Shown here: positions 28,195 to 36,174 of the stretch, one piece after another
Layout of the letters: every line of letters begins with the position of its first letter
How positions within the stretch are numbered: position 1 is the first letter of the stretch
Assembly (NCBI RefSeq): GCF_002796605.1
Contig: NZ_CP024923.1
Span: forward strand, 1,426,001-1,490,000
Source: Sphingomonas psychrotolerans
Lineage (GTDB): Bacteria > Pseudomonadota > Alphaproteobacteria > Sphingomonadales > Sphingomonadaceae
Length of the DNA stretch: 64,000 bases
Direction of reading: 5' to 3'
Notes under the pieces: generated by a model
What the model saw: the letters and a program-made list of their open reading frames with translations, nothing else
The model's database searches: none
What the model was told of the DNA's origin: nothing
Position numbers and translations under genes: made by a program

Positions 28195-30173
28195 CCCTGC
28201 ACCAGATTGGCGAGTGCCGGCACGTCGAGCGGCTCGGCGCAGAGATAGCCCTGGAAATACTGACACCCTTCCTTGGCAAGCAAGTCGAGCTGCGCGTCGG
28301 TCTCCACGCCCTCGGCGACGACCGCCAGCCCCAGCGAGCGTGCCATGTCGATCACGCCGCGCACCACCACGCGATCGCGGTGCGCGCCGGTGATGTCGTG
28401 GCTCAGCCGCTTGTCGATCTTGAGATAGTCGAGCGGCAGCGCCTTCAGATAAGCGAGGCTCGAATAGCCGGTGCCGAAATCGTCGATCGCCACCCGACAG
28501 CCCGCCGCGCGCAGCTGCGAGAGCAATCGCGCCGCCTCGGTCAGATCGGCCATGATCCCGCTCTCGGTGATCTCCACCGTCAGACGCGACCGGGGGAAGC
28601 CGCTCGCATCGACTCGCCCCAGCAGGCTGTCGGCAAAGCCCGCGCGGGCGACGTCGCTCGCAGTCACGTTGATCGACAGCCGCAGCCGCCCGAGCTTCGA
28701 CGGCCATTGCGCCGCCCCGGTGAGCGCGCGCCGCTGGACGTGATCGCTGAGCTGGGCCTCGAGCCCGGCGCGCTGCGCGGCGAGGAACAAGGTCTCGGCG
28801 CCGATCTCGCCCAGCTGCGGATGCTGCCAGCGCGCCAGCGCCTCGACTCCGACGATCTGTCCCGAAGCGATCGCCACCTGCGGCTGGAAGCGCACGCCGA
28901 TCTCGCTGCGCTCGAGCGCGCGGTGCAGATCGTTGGCGAGCTCCTCCATCGGCGGGGCGTTGGGCTCGACAGGCACAGCGTCGCCGAGCAAGGCCTCGCT
29001 CGCGCGCCGCAACAGGCTCGCCGCCGTATCGCCGGCCATGCTCGCCGCGCTCGCCATCTTCGCGCCGAGATGCGCGATCTCGCCTCCCGCGACGAACGGC
29101 CGGCTGATCGCCTCCTCGAGCCGCGCCTCGGCATCGGCGAGCTGCGCGGCGTTCGCACCTGGGCTGGCGACGAGGAACTCCGAGCCGCCGATCCGCGCAA
29201 CGATCGCCTCGCGGCCCAGCATTTCGCGCGCCACTTCGGCCGCGCGTCGTGAGACCCCGCGCAGCAGCACGTCGCCGGCCGCGCGGCCATAAGCGGTGTT
29301 CACCGTTTCGAATCGGCTCAACCCGATCAGAATCGCGCCGATCGACTGTCCTTCGGCAAGCTGGCGGTCGATCCAGCGGCGCGCGCTGGTCGCATCGCGC
29401 GCGCCGGTCAATGCATCGCGCACCGCCACGCTGGCATCGGGCGCCACCCCGAGCGCCTCGACAAGCGCGTGCAGCGACCCGCTTTGCGAATCATATTGGA
29501 GGTGCTGCACGACCCGGCCCACCCCTGCCAGATCGTGCGCGAACGCAGTCGAGCCATGATCGGGGCCAAGCCGGCGCAGCGCGCTCCTGACCAGATGGCG
29601 ATCCTCGGGATCGAGTCGCCGCATCACCGAGAGCAGCCCCGGCGCCTCGCTAAGCCCAAGCAGATTGGCGAGCCCGGGGGTGATCTGGAGCGAGCGCATC
29701 TCCGGATCGAATCGCCAGCCGAGCGGCTCCGGCGCGCCGCTGCTCTGCCCCCGCGACCCCGCCAGCCGCTCGACGTGGCGGTGCGCGAAGCGAATCGCGT
29801 GCGCCATCGCAGCCGACGACATCGGGCTGCCGAGAAAGTGCGTCGCTCCGGCGTCGTAGAAGTGCCGCATGTGCACGGTGTCGCTCTGGGAGACTAGGAT
29901 CAAGATCGCCCCGCCATGCGCCTCGACCGCCCTGCTCAACGCCTTGGTCGCGTCGAGCCCTTCGCTCATCGCCCCACGCGCGTCGATCACCGCGACGCTG
30001 GCGCCGCTGGCGAGAAACCGCTGTTCGAGACCATCGGGGCGCCGCGCCGCGACCACTCGCCAGCCGCCGCCGGCTGCCGCCGCAGCCACTTCATCCCGCT
30101 GGCGGAAGGACAGCACGAACACCGGAATATCGGTTGCGGCGGTGGCGTCGGCGATCGTGAAATTGTCATCCAT
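28191..30173 (-). CDS. GGDEF/EAL protein, predicted c-di-GMP phosphodiesterase
   Basis: About 660 residues. The N-terminus (about 10-140) resembles a receiver fold (VAVIDARG, then ILILVSQSD and GATHFLGSP). A PAS-like linker precedes a GGDEF domain whose signature is GGSEF (about 329-333) rather than GGDEF, so cyclase activity is unlikely. The EAL domain is intact: EALARW (about 444), SINVTASD, EITESG, IDDFGTGYSSLAYLK, KIDKRL and VAEGVET, the residues needed for metal binding and hydrolysis. I chose the ATG at 30173 (MDDNFTIAD). It is divergent from moaA. Confidence 0.88.
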   Translation of the reverse strand: MDDNFTIADATAATDIPVFVLSFRQRDEVAAAAAGGGWRVVAARRPDGLEQRFLASGASVAVIDARGAMSEGLDATKALSRAVEAHGGAILILVSQSDTVHMRHFYDAGATHFLGSPMSSAAMAHAIRFAHRHVERLAGSRGQSSGAPEPLGWRFDPEMRSLQITPGLANLLGLSEAPGLLSVMRRLDPEDRHLVRSALRRLGPDHGSTAFAHDLAGVGRVVQHLQYDSQSGSLHALVEALGVAPDASVAVRDALTGARDATSARRWIDRQLAEGQSIGAILIGLSRFETVNTAYGRAAGDVLLRGVSRRAAEVAREMLGREAIVARIGGSEFLVASPGANAAQLADAEARLEEAISRPFVAGGEIAHLGAKMASAASMAGDTAASLLRRASEALLGDAVPVEPNAPPMEELANDLHRALERSEIGVRFQPQVAIASGQIVGVEALARWQHPQLGEIGAETLFLAAQRAGLEAQLSDHVQRRALTGAAQWPSKLGRLRLSINVTASDVARAGFADSLLGRVDASGFPRSRLTVEITESGIMADLTEAARLLSQLRAAGCRVAIDDFGTGYSSLAYLKALPLDYLKIDKRLSHDITGAHRDRVVVRGVIDMARSLGLAVVAEGVETDAQLDLLAKEGCQYFQGYLCAEPLDVPALANLVQG

Positions 30174-30253
30174 TGCCCCCTCGATAGCCGGAAGCGTCGC
30201 GCGCCGCCATCCGAAGGGTTGTTTGGCCGCGCACAAGGCCTTACCGCCGTAAC

Positions 30254-31267
30254 ATGGCCAGCGTCCCCGTCCTGAGCGCCGACAAACTGGTGGACCGCCA
30301 CGGCCGCGCGATCACGTATTTGCGCATTTCGGTCACTGATCGCTGCGATCTGCGCTGTCGCTATTGCATGGCCGAGCAGATGACCTTCCTGCCGCGGGCG
30401 GAATTGCTCAGTCTCGAAGAGATCGCGCTGATCGCCGAGCGCTTCGTCGCGCGCGGGGTTCGGAAAATCCGCCTCACCGGGGGCGAACCGCTGGTCCGCC
30501 GCGACATGATCGATCTCGCGTGGCGGCTCGGCCGGCAGATCGGCGCCGGGCTGGACGAACTGACCCTCACCACCAACGCCACCCGACTCGCCACGCATGC
30601 CGAAGCGCTGTTCGCCGCCGGCATGCGCCGGATCAACGTCAGCCTCGACAGCCGCGACCCCGCTCTCTTCCGCCACATCACCCGCCACGGCGACGTGACC
30701 AAGGTGCTGGAAGGGATTGCCGCCGCCAAGGCCGCGGGCCTCAGGATCAAGATCAACATGGTCGCGCTCAAAGGCCTCAACGAACACGAGGTCGGCCCGA
30801 TGCTCGCCTGGGCCGGCGAAGAGGGGCACGATCTGACGCTGATCGAGACGATGCCGCTCGGCCAGATCGACGAGGACCGCGCCGATCGCTTCCTGCCGCT
30901 GCCGCGCGTGCTCGCCGATCTGCGCGACCGGTTCGAGCTCGTCGCCGACGACCATAGCAGCGGTGGTCCCGCCCGCTATTGGCGACTGGCCGGCACCAGT
31001 ACGCGGCTCGGTCTGATCTCGCCGCTCACTGGCAATTTCTGCGCAACCTGCAACCGTGTCCGCCTCTCGACCGACGGCAAGCTCCACATGTGCCTCGGCC
31101 ACGAGGATTCGGTCGATCTGCGCGAAGCAATCCGCACCGGCGGGCTCGCCGAGGTCGACACCCGGATCAGCCACGCGCTCGACCTCAAGCCCGCCGCGCA
31201 CGATTTCCGCATCGCGCCGGGCGCAGCGCCCGCGGTCGCCCGTCACATGAGCGTCACCGGCGGATGA
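30254..31267 (+). CDS. moaA: GTP 3',8-cyclase
   Basis: MoaA is the radical SAM enzyme that starts molybdenum cofactor synthesis from GTP, working with MoaC. The N-terminal cluster motif is CDLRCRYC (Cys31, 35, 38). The C-terminal second [4Fe-4S] site is FCATCNRVRLS plus a later Cys in HMCLG. The 337-residue length fits; the usual C-terminal Gly-Gly tail is approximated by TGG at the end. The nadK start overlaps its stop (ATGA). Confidence 0.95.
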   Translation: MASVPVLSADKLVDRHGRAITYLRISVTDRCDLRCRYCMAEQMTFLPRAELLSLEEIALIAERFVARGVRKIRLTGGEPLVRRDMIDLAWRLGRQIGAGLDELTLTTNATRLATHAEALFAAGMRRINVSLDSRDPALFRHITRHGDVTKVLEGIAAAKAAGLRIKINMVALKGLNEHEVGPMLAWAGEEGHDLTLIETMPLGQIDEDRADRFLPLPRVLADLRDRFELVADDHSSGGPARYWRLAGTSTRLGLISPLTGNFCATCNRVRLSTDGKLHMCLGHEDSVDLREAIRTGGLAEVDTRISHALDLKPAAHDFRIAPGAAPAVARHMSVTGG

Positions 31268-32031
31268 CCCTTCGCGCGCTCGTCGCCTCGCCGACACCGC
31301 CTGCGCAGGCCGCTGTCGAGGAGCTGCGCAGCGCCTATGACTGGGTGCCGCTCGAGGAAGCCGAGGAGGTTGTCGCACTGGGCGGCGACGGCTTCATGCT
31401 CCAGACGCTCCATGCGATGCTCGAGCGCCGCCGCATCCTCCCCGTGTTCGGGATGAACCTCGGCACGATCGGCTTCCTGATGAACGACTGGCGGCTCGAG
31501 CGCCTCGATGAACGCCTCACGCGCGCCAAGCCCTTCAGAGTCTCTCCCCTGAGCATGACCGCAGTGACGATCAGCGGCGAGCAATGCGTGCTTCCGGCGA
31601 TCAACGAAGTCTCGTTGCTGCGCGAAACCCGCCAGACCGCCAAGCTCGAAGTCACCATCAACGACCGGGTCGTGCTCGAGGAGCTGGTCGCCGACGGCAT
31701 GCTGGTCGCCACGCCCGCCGGCTCGACTGCGTACAACCTCTCGGCCAACGGTCCGATTCTGCCGCTCGGCTCGGCGCTGCTCGCGCTCACCCCGATCAGC
31801 CCGTTCCGCCCCCGGCGCTGGCGCGGCGCGATCCTCCCCGAAAAGACCCGCATCGGCATTCGCGTCCTCGAAGCCGACAAGCGCCCGGTCAGCGCCGTCG
31901 CCGATCAGCGCGAAATCCGCGAAGTATCGCACGTCCAGATCGAGATCGACCATATGCGTGACCTCACCTTGCTGTTCGATCCGGAGCACGCTCTGGACGA
32001 CCGCATAACGATGGAACAATTCATCGCTTGA
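31264..32031 (+). CDS. nadK: NAD kinase
   Basis: NadK phosphorylates NAD to NADP. The short 255-residue alphaproteobacterial form is seen, with the catalytic VALGGDGFML (GGDG) and NLGTIGFLMN segments. INEVSLLR and the TPAGSTAYNLSANGPI signature also match. The ATG at 31264 overlaps the moaA stop, indicating co-transcription. No functional link between the two is obvious. Confidence 0.94.
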   Translation: MTLRALVASPTPPAQAAVEELRSAYDWVPLEEAEEVVALGGDGFMLQTLHAMLERRRILPVFGMNLGTIGFLMNDWRLERLDERLTRAKPFRVSPLSMTAVTISGEQCVLPAINEVSLLRETRQTAKLEVTINDRVVLEELVADGMLVATPAGSTAYNLSANGPILPLGSALLALTPISPFRPRRWRGAILPEKTRIGIRVLEADKRPVSAVADQREIREVSHVQIEIDHMRDLTLLFDPEHALDDRITMEQFIA

Positions 32032-32063
32032 GCCCGTCGCGTCAAAAGACGCGCAAACCGCTA

Positions 32064-32093
32064 TTGCCATGTCCGAAAACCCGCTGCTATAGG
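32064..32093 (+). promoter_or_regulatory. Predicted tRNA-Asn promoter
   Basis: TTGCCA at 32064-32069 and TATAGG at 32088-32093 are spaced by 18 bases, about 40 bases before the tRNA. The GC-rich run CGCGCC after the -10 resembles the discriminator of stable-RNA promoters. Confidence 0.5.
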
Positions 32094-32133
32094 CGCGCCT
32101 CCGCAGCGGCACTGGTCGCTCAGAAGACGGTTT

Positions 32134-32208
32134 TCCCCGGTAGCTCAGCGGTAGAGCGTTCGACTGTTAATCGAATGGTCGCCTGTTCGAATCAGGCCCG
32201 GGGAGCCA
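32134..32208 (+). tRNA. tRNA-Asn (GTT)
   Basis: A complete cloverleaf is visible: acceptor TCCCCGG pairing with CCGGGGA, a D-arm AGCTCAGCGGTAGAGC, an anticodon stem TTCGA/TCGAA with loop CTGTTAA (anticodon GTT at 32166-32168), and a T-arm GCCTG/CAGGC around TTCGAAT. The CCA end (32206-32208) is encoded. The degraded island starts immediately after it, suggesting that its 3-prime end served as an integration site. Confidence 0.97.
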
Positions 32209-32305
32209 TCTTTTCCGCAGGAAACCTAGGGTTTTCGGCATCGCGTCGCCTCCTGCGCGGCTTGCGTTATGACAGGCGTTATGACATTCGCCGTCTGTTC
32301 CATAA

Positions 32306-32791
32306 ATCATTTTCGGCCTCCCCTGCGATGATCGCAGCGACGTGCTGACGCCGTGTGATGGCGATTCGGCGGCCTTTTCGTTCAGTGATTTGGCGGCGTG
32401 CACGCTTGGTGCAAACAAACTGACCATCTGCAATTCGCGGGTTAACGCGACGTTCTACTCGAACTTCATCAAGGGCGGTTCGATTGAGCTTCAGAAGACT
32501 GGTCAATCCAGCTCACCGCTAAAGGGCGTCCTGTCCAGCGTCCAGACTTGGCCGGCCACCACGATCGCGGCAGGCGCGAACGACTACCTGTCCCTCACCT
32601 CGACAGGCATGAACGACAGCGCCGTGCTCAGCGCGATGCTGGTGACGTTAAACGCCGCCCTCGTTGGTCTGCGCTGGGAAGTCGTGCCGGTCAATTCGGA
32701 CTCGGCACACCTCTACGCGTTTAATACCACCGGCTCATCGATCAACATCCCGAACGGCACGCAGGTTCGGGTCGTTTCCTTGCAGTTCTGA
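32306..32791 (+). pseudogene. Fragment resembling a phage tail/surface-protein C-terminal domain
   Basis: The frame is open from 32306 to the stop at 32789-32791, with a GTG at 32342 as the first usable start and no convincing ribosome site. The product is Thr/Ser/Asn-rich, unlike neighbouring proteins. Its end (TIAAGANDYLSLTSTGMND, then YAFNTTGSSINIPNGTQVRV) resembles the beta-sandwich tail found at the C-terminus of phage tail fibre or pectate-lyase-like proteins. I read it as the 3-prime remnant of a larger gene. It overlaps the convergent methyltransferase gene by 79 bases. Family assignment is tentative. Confidence 0.4.
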
Positions 32792-33513
32792 TGCACCCGC
32801 AGCAGAAACCCCCTGTGCCGCACCCGGCTTGCCCCGAGGGATATCTGATCGGCGGGGCATTCCCACTGCATGACGATCTCACCTAGCTCCGCCAGCGCGT
32901 TCATAAGCTTGCGCTCGCCGGGGAGCAGTGCGGGGTACGAACCCTGCCCCTTCACCACCTGAACGGTCGCAATATCCTCCGCGGCAACGGGCAGGCGATT
33001 GAGCACGACGTAATCTGCGTGCGCGGCGAAATCCCGAAGTACTGCATATGGGTCGGGGAGGTACTGAAGCGTCCCGCTGATCAGGGCGATGTCGAAGTGC
33101 CCCTGAGGCCGCTCGGTCGCGAAGTGGAGAACAGGTGCGCTCGTCCGGGCAGCAGCAACTTGTGCCGGCGTCTCGACTACGGTCCAGTCCCAGTCGGTTT
33201 GGGGAAAGAGCCGCGCCATGCTGTAGTAATGGCCGCCGAGACTGCCGCCGAGATCCACAACGCGCAAGTTGGCGCGGGCGGCGACGATCGGCGCGAAGGC
33301 GGCGACCAGCTGCAGCGTGCGGGCCTCGGTAATCGGACCCTGAAGGGCGGGAAGCTCTCCGCGCTGCAACGACAGGGGGTTCTCGTATCCGAGGCTGTGC
33401 GCGCGGGCTTGAGCGAAGCTTGCATAGCGACCCCTGTATCGTACCGATCCGCCAATCCCGGCCAGCATCTCCACCAGCCTAGGCGGTATCCATGCCCGGA
33501 GGCGGCTAGTCAT
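32713..33513 (-). CDS. SAM-dependent methyltransferase, TIGR04325-like
   Basis: About 266 residues from the ATG at 33513 (a GTG at 33522 is an alternative). A Rossmann-type SAM motif is seen in LRVVDLGGSLGGHYYSMARL, with a later IALISGTLQYLPDP and ADYVVLNRLPV. The opening YRGRYASFAQARAHSLGYENP resembles TIGR04325 methyltransferases, often found in surface-glycan loci. The last 25 or so residues after RHRGFLLRVHQN overlap the opposite-strand phage-like fragment and look like read-through past an original end. A short membrane-peptide frame lies just upstream. The acceptor is unknown. Confidence 0.65.
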   Translation of the reverse strand: MTSRLRAWIPPRLVEMLAGIGGSVRYRGRYASFAQARAHSLGYENPLSLQRGELPALQGPITEARTLQLVAAFAPIVAARANLRVVDLGGSLGGHYYSMARLFPQTDWDWTVVETPAQVAAARTSAPVLHFATERPQGHFDIALISGTLQYLPDPYAVLRDFAAHADYVVLNRLPVAAEDIATVQVVKGQGSYPALLPGERKLMNALAELGEIVMQWECPADQISLGASRVRHRGFLLRVHQNCKETTRTCVPFGMLIDEPVVLNA

Positions 33514-33525
33514 CTTGGTCACGGC

Positions 33526-33618
33526 CTACATTCCGTGATTTTCGATGTACCAGACAATGAAGCCGCAAAACACGGCCACAATCAATACAAGGCCTACCTG
33601 GTGTCTAGGCTTAATCAT
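33526..33618 (-). CDS. Possible 30-residue single-span membrane peptide
   Basis: A short frame starting ATG at 33618 encodes a charged head (MIKPRHQ) followed by one strongly hydrophobic helix (VGLVLIVAVFCGFIVWYI). It ends four bases before the upstream GTG of the methyltransferase gene, on the same strand. The coupling and clean helix favour a real peptide, but the ribosome site is weak. Confidence 0.35.
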   Translation of the reverse strand: MIKPRHQVGLVLIVAVFCGFIVWYIENHGM

Positions 33619-33699
33619 TCTCGCATCATCATTATTTTCTTCGCCCTCGTCAACTAAAAGGATACGACGATGGCCGATCAACGCAGGCTTGTTCCGTGA

Positions 33700-33970
33700 T
33701 GGACAAGCCCAGCGCCGAGAATCTGAAGCGCACGATCGACGCCGTCCGCAAGGACGTCGGGTTAGAGATCGCCTGATCATCGTCGACACCGTGTCGCGCG
33801 CGATACCCGATCAGGACGAAAACTAGCAGGATACCATGTCATTGCTCGTCGACAGCATGGCGGATCTTCATAATTACACCGACGGTGCTGCGATCGACAT
33901 CCACCACTCAGGCAAAGACAAAGAGAACGGTATGCGCGGCAGCACCGTCCTTCTGGGCGGCCGCCCATGA
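33700..33970 (+). pseudogene. Degraded RepA-like (AAA, DnaB-type) replicative helicase fragment
   Basis: Two frames together spell the middle of a phage/plasmid RepA-like helicase. The first, from 33700, reads AENLKRTIDAVRKDVGLEIA and then shifts by one base near 33772. The second reads LIIVDTVSRAIPDQDEN (a Walker B strand), hits an in-frame TAG at 33824, and continues AAIDIHHSGKDKENGMRGST. That IHHSGKD...RGS segment is the signature of these helicases. It has a frameshift, an internal stop and both ends missing, so it is a non-functional remnant. It runs directly into the yjbQ stub. Confidence 0.7.
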
Positions 33971-34148
33971 CGACGAGGGTCCGGACGACATGCCTGCGCA
34001 TCTCCGCGCCACACTCACCGGCATCCAGCTTTCGATACCGTTGATCGCCGGCAGTCTCGCGCTCGGCACCTGGCAGGGTATCTATCTGTTCGAACACCGC
34101 CGCCGACCGCACCGCCGCCAGATCGCCTTGCACCTAATCGGCACCTAG
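33966..34148 (+). pseudogene. yjbQ: 3-prime stub of yjbQ (UPF0047, ThiN-like)
   Basis: From 33966 the frame reads HDDEGPDDMPAHLRATLTG and ALGTWQGIYLFEH, the unmistakable last ~60 residues of the YjbQ/UPF0047 family, which is about 140 residues long. The first ~80 residues, including the N-terminal strand region, are absent. In their place is the broken helicase remnant, whose frame ends at 33970. The gene was cut by insertion of the island or by a later deletion. A REP-like pair follows the stop. Confidence 0.78.
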
Positions 34149-34227
34149 CCGTCATCCCGGCGAAAGCCGGGATCTCAGGCGATGGCGGTCAGGCTGCACG
34201 AGATCCCGGCCTTTGCCGGGATGACGG
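34149..34227. repeat. Paired REP-like palindromes after the yjbQ stub
   Basis: Left unit CGTCATCCCGGCGAAAGCCG and right unit CCCGGCCTTTGCCGGGATGACG are opposed hairpins about 20-25 bases apart. This copy is the closest to a consensus of the three pairs in the window. It lies between the yjbQ stub and the convergent KTSC gene. Confidence 0.75.
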
Positions 34228-34228
34228 T

Positions 34229-34459
34229 TCAGGGTGCCGCCCGCCTCCGATGCTCGGTGAAAGCAAAATGATCGCGGATATGCCGGTTGAAATAGCTGCC
34301 CTTCGAGAAGGCCTCGCGCATCGCCTGCGCCACCGCGGGCGGCACCTCGTGATAGCTGTACATGCGCCCGCTGACGAAGACGATGTCGAGCCGCTGCCCG
34401 GCCTCGTCATAGTCCCAGCGACGGATCACGCTCGAAGGCATGAATCGATAACGCGCCAC
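34229..34459 (-). CDS. KTSC domain-containing protein
   Basis: A 76-residue protein of the KTSC family, usually a stand-alone domain. Conserved segments are SSVIRRWDYDEAGQRLDIVF, YSYHEVPPAVAQAM and AFSKGSYFNRHIRDHF. A GTG at 34459 preceded by GGGAG is preferred; an ATG at 34441 would also begin at the conserved core. It is divergent from the adenine deaminase gene. The biochemical role of the family is unknown. Confidence 0.8.
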   Translation of the reverse strand: MARYRFMPSSVIRRWDYDEAGQRLDIVFVSGRMYSYHEVPPAVAQAMREAFSKGSYFNRHIRDHFAFTEHRRRAAP

Positions 34460-34512
34460 GCCGCCGCGTGCTCCCGCTTGCGCCTCTCCCCCGCCCCTGC
34501 GATGCTCGCCCG

Positions 34513-35526
34513 ATGAGCGACGACGCCTTCATCACCGGCCTGCCCAAGGCCGAGCTGCATCTTCATATCGAAGGCAGCCTCGAGCCCGAGCAGATGTTCG
34601 CCTTCGCGCAGCGCAACGGCGTGACGATCCCCTACGCCTCGGTCGAAGAAGTCCGCGCGGCTTATGATTTCTCGAACCTGCAGGACTTCCTCGACATCTA
34701 TTATGCCGGCGCCGACGTGCTGCGTACCGAGGAGGATTTCCGCGATCTTGCGCTCGCTTATTTCGATCGCGCCGCTGCCGACGGCGTCGTCCATGCCGAG
34801 ATCTTCTTCGACCCCCAGACGCACACCCATCGCCGCGTGCCCTTCGGAGTCGTCGCCAACGGTCTCCTTGCCGGCATGGCCGAAGCCGAGGCAAAGCACG
34901 GCCTCACCTCGAAGCTGATCCTCTGCTTCCTGCGCCACCTCGATGAGGAGGATGCTTTCAAGACCCTCAGCCAGGCCCAGCCATGGATCGACCGGATCGC
35001 GGCAGTCGGGCTCGATTCCTCGGAAGTCGGCCATCCGCCCGCCAAGTTCGAGCGCGTCTTTGCCGCAGCCGCAGCCATGGGGCTCAAGCGAGTCGCGCAT
35101 GCCGGCGAAGAGGGGCCGCCCGAATATGTCTACGAGGCACTCGATCTGCTTCATGTCGACCGGCTCGATCACGGCAATCGCAGCCTCGAGGATCCGGCTT
35201 TGGTCACGCGCCTCGCGCGTTCGGGGATGACGCTCACCGTCTGCCCGCTGTCGAACGTCAAATTGTGCAACGTCGCCTCGATCGACGTGCACCCGATCGA
35301 CCGGATGCTGCGTCTCGGGCTGCGCGTCACCGTCAATTCGGACGATCCGGCCTATTTCGGCGGCTATGTCGGCGAGAATTACCGCGCCATCGCGCGCGGC
35401 CGGGCGCTCGACCGCGACGATCTGGTCACCCTCGCCCGCAACAGCTTCCTCGGCTCTTTCCTGCCCGACGAGGCCGTCGCGACGCACCTCGCCCGGCTCG
35501 ATGCGTATGTGGAGGCGCATGCGTGA
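34513..35526 (+). CDS. Adenosine/adenine deaminase family protein (probably adenine deaminase)
   Basis: The 337-residue TIM-barrel amidohydrolase has all metal and catalytic elements: LHLHIEGSLEPE (about 15-26), HAGEEGPPEYV (about 196-206), DHGNRSLED, VCPLSNVKL and NSDDPAYFGGY. The HAGEEGPPEY variant is the form I associate with adenine deaminases rather than adenosine deaminases. The overlapping downstream phosphoribosyltransferase supports a base-salvage role, turning adenine into hypoxanthine and then IMP. Substrate choice remains an inference. Confidence 0.87.
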   Translation: MSDDAFITGLPKAELHLHIEGSLEPEQMFAFAQRNGVTIPYASVEEVRAAYDFSNLQDFLDIYYAGADVLRTEEDFRDLALAYFDRAAADGVVHAEIFFDPQTHTHRRVPFGVVANGLLAGMAEAEAKHGLTSKLILCFLRHLDEEDAFKTLSQAQPWIDRIAAVGLDSSEVGHPPAKFERVFAAAAAMGLKRVAHAGEEGPPEYVYEALDLLHVDRLDHGNRSLEDPALVTRLARSGMTLTVCPLSNVKLCNVASIDVHPIDRMLRLGLRVTVNSDDPAYFGGYVGENYRAIARGRALDRDDLVTLARNSFLGSFLPDEAVATHLARLDAYVEAHA

Positions 35527-36044
35527 GCGGCATCGTCTTCACGCCCTATCTGCACGAGGAAATGGTCGCCGGCATCCACGTCCTTGCCGCCGCGATGGAA
35601 GACGAGGGCTGGCGCCCTGCCTTGCTGGTCGGCGTCGGCCGCGGCGGGCTCGCGCCGGGGGTCTATCTGTCGCACCGGATGAACCTGCCGCTGGTCTCGA
35701 TCGATCATTCGACCCGGATCGCGCCATTCGGTGCCGAACTGATCGCCGTCCTCGCCGAGCGGACTCGTGCGGGCGAGCAATTGCTGTTCGTCGAGGACAT
35801 CAACGACAGCGGCCGCACGATCGGCGAGATCCGCGCCGCGCTTGCGGCCCAGGGCGCGATCGATGCGAATATCCGCTTCGCCGTGCTGATCGACAACCGG
35901 CTCTCGGCGCAGCGCGTCGAATATCGCGCGCGCACGATCGATCGCAGCCTCGACAAGGACTGGTTCGTCTTTCCATGGGAGGCGATGGCGCCGCTTGAAA
36001 AACTCGCCGAGGAAGCGATGGAAGTGCCGGAGCGAATCGCCTGA
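35523..36044 (+). CDS. Purine-type phosphoribosyltransferase
   Basis: The 173-residue protein carries the PRPP-binding signature in LLFVEDINDSGRTIGE, preceded by a VGVGRGGLAPGVYLSHRM loop (about 36-53) typical of hypoxanthine/xanthine-guanine enzymes. It begins with a GTG overlapping the deaminase stop (GTGA), so the two are translationally coupled. The likely product is a purine mononucleotide made from the base released next door. A GC-rich hairpin follows about 50 bases after the stop. Confidence 0.83.
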   Translation: MSGIVFTPYLHEEMVAGIHVLAAAMEDEGWRPALLVGVGRGGLAPGVYLSHRMNLPLVSIDHSTRIAPFGAELIAVLAERTRAGEQLLFVEDINDSGRTIGEIRAALAAQGAIDANIRFAVLIDNRLSAQRVEYRARTIDRSLDKDWFVFPWEAMAPLEKLAEEAMEVPERIA

Positions 36045-36093
36045 CGCGTTCAGCCTCCGTCAATCGCCGCGAGCGCACCATTCACCGCATCTT

Positions 36094-36123
36094 CGCGCGG
36101 GAGCCTTTCCCCTCCCGTGCGCG
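36094..36123. terminator. GC-rich hairpin after the phosphoribosyltransferase gene
   Basis: CGCGCGGGAG pairs with CTCCCGTGCGCG around a short loop, with one bulge. It lies between the salvage operon and the lipoprotein gene. There is no U-run, so termination strength is uncertain. Confidence 0.4.
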
Positions 36124-36174
36124 TTCGACTGACGATCGGCATCCCCGCCCCTCGCCATAACTACCGGAGGAACC

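Noticed and set aside
32167..32433. A minus-strand frame ending GPDSNRRPFD inside tRNA-Asn, possibly an integrase C-terminus
   Set aside because: That ending is simply the translated antisense of the tRNA T-arm region and turns up in many genomes; nothing upstream shows recombinase catalytic residues.
32113..34150. Direct repeat of the tRNA-Asn 3-prime end as a second attachment site
   Set aside because: I searched the island by eye for the T-arm and acceptor sequence and found no second copy.
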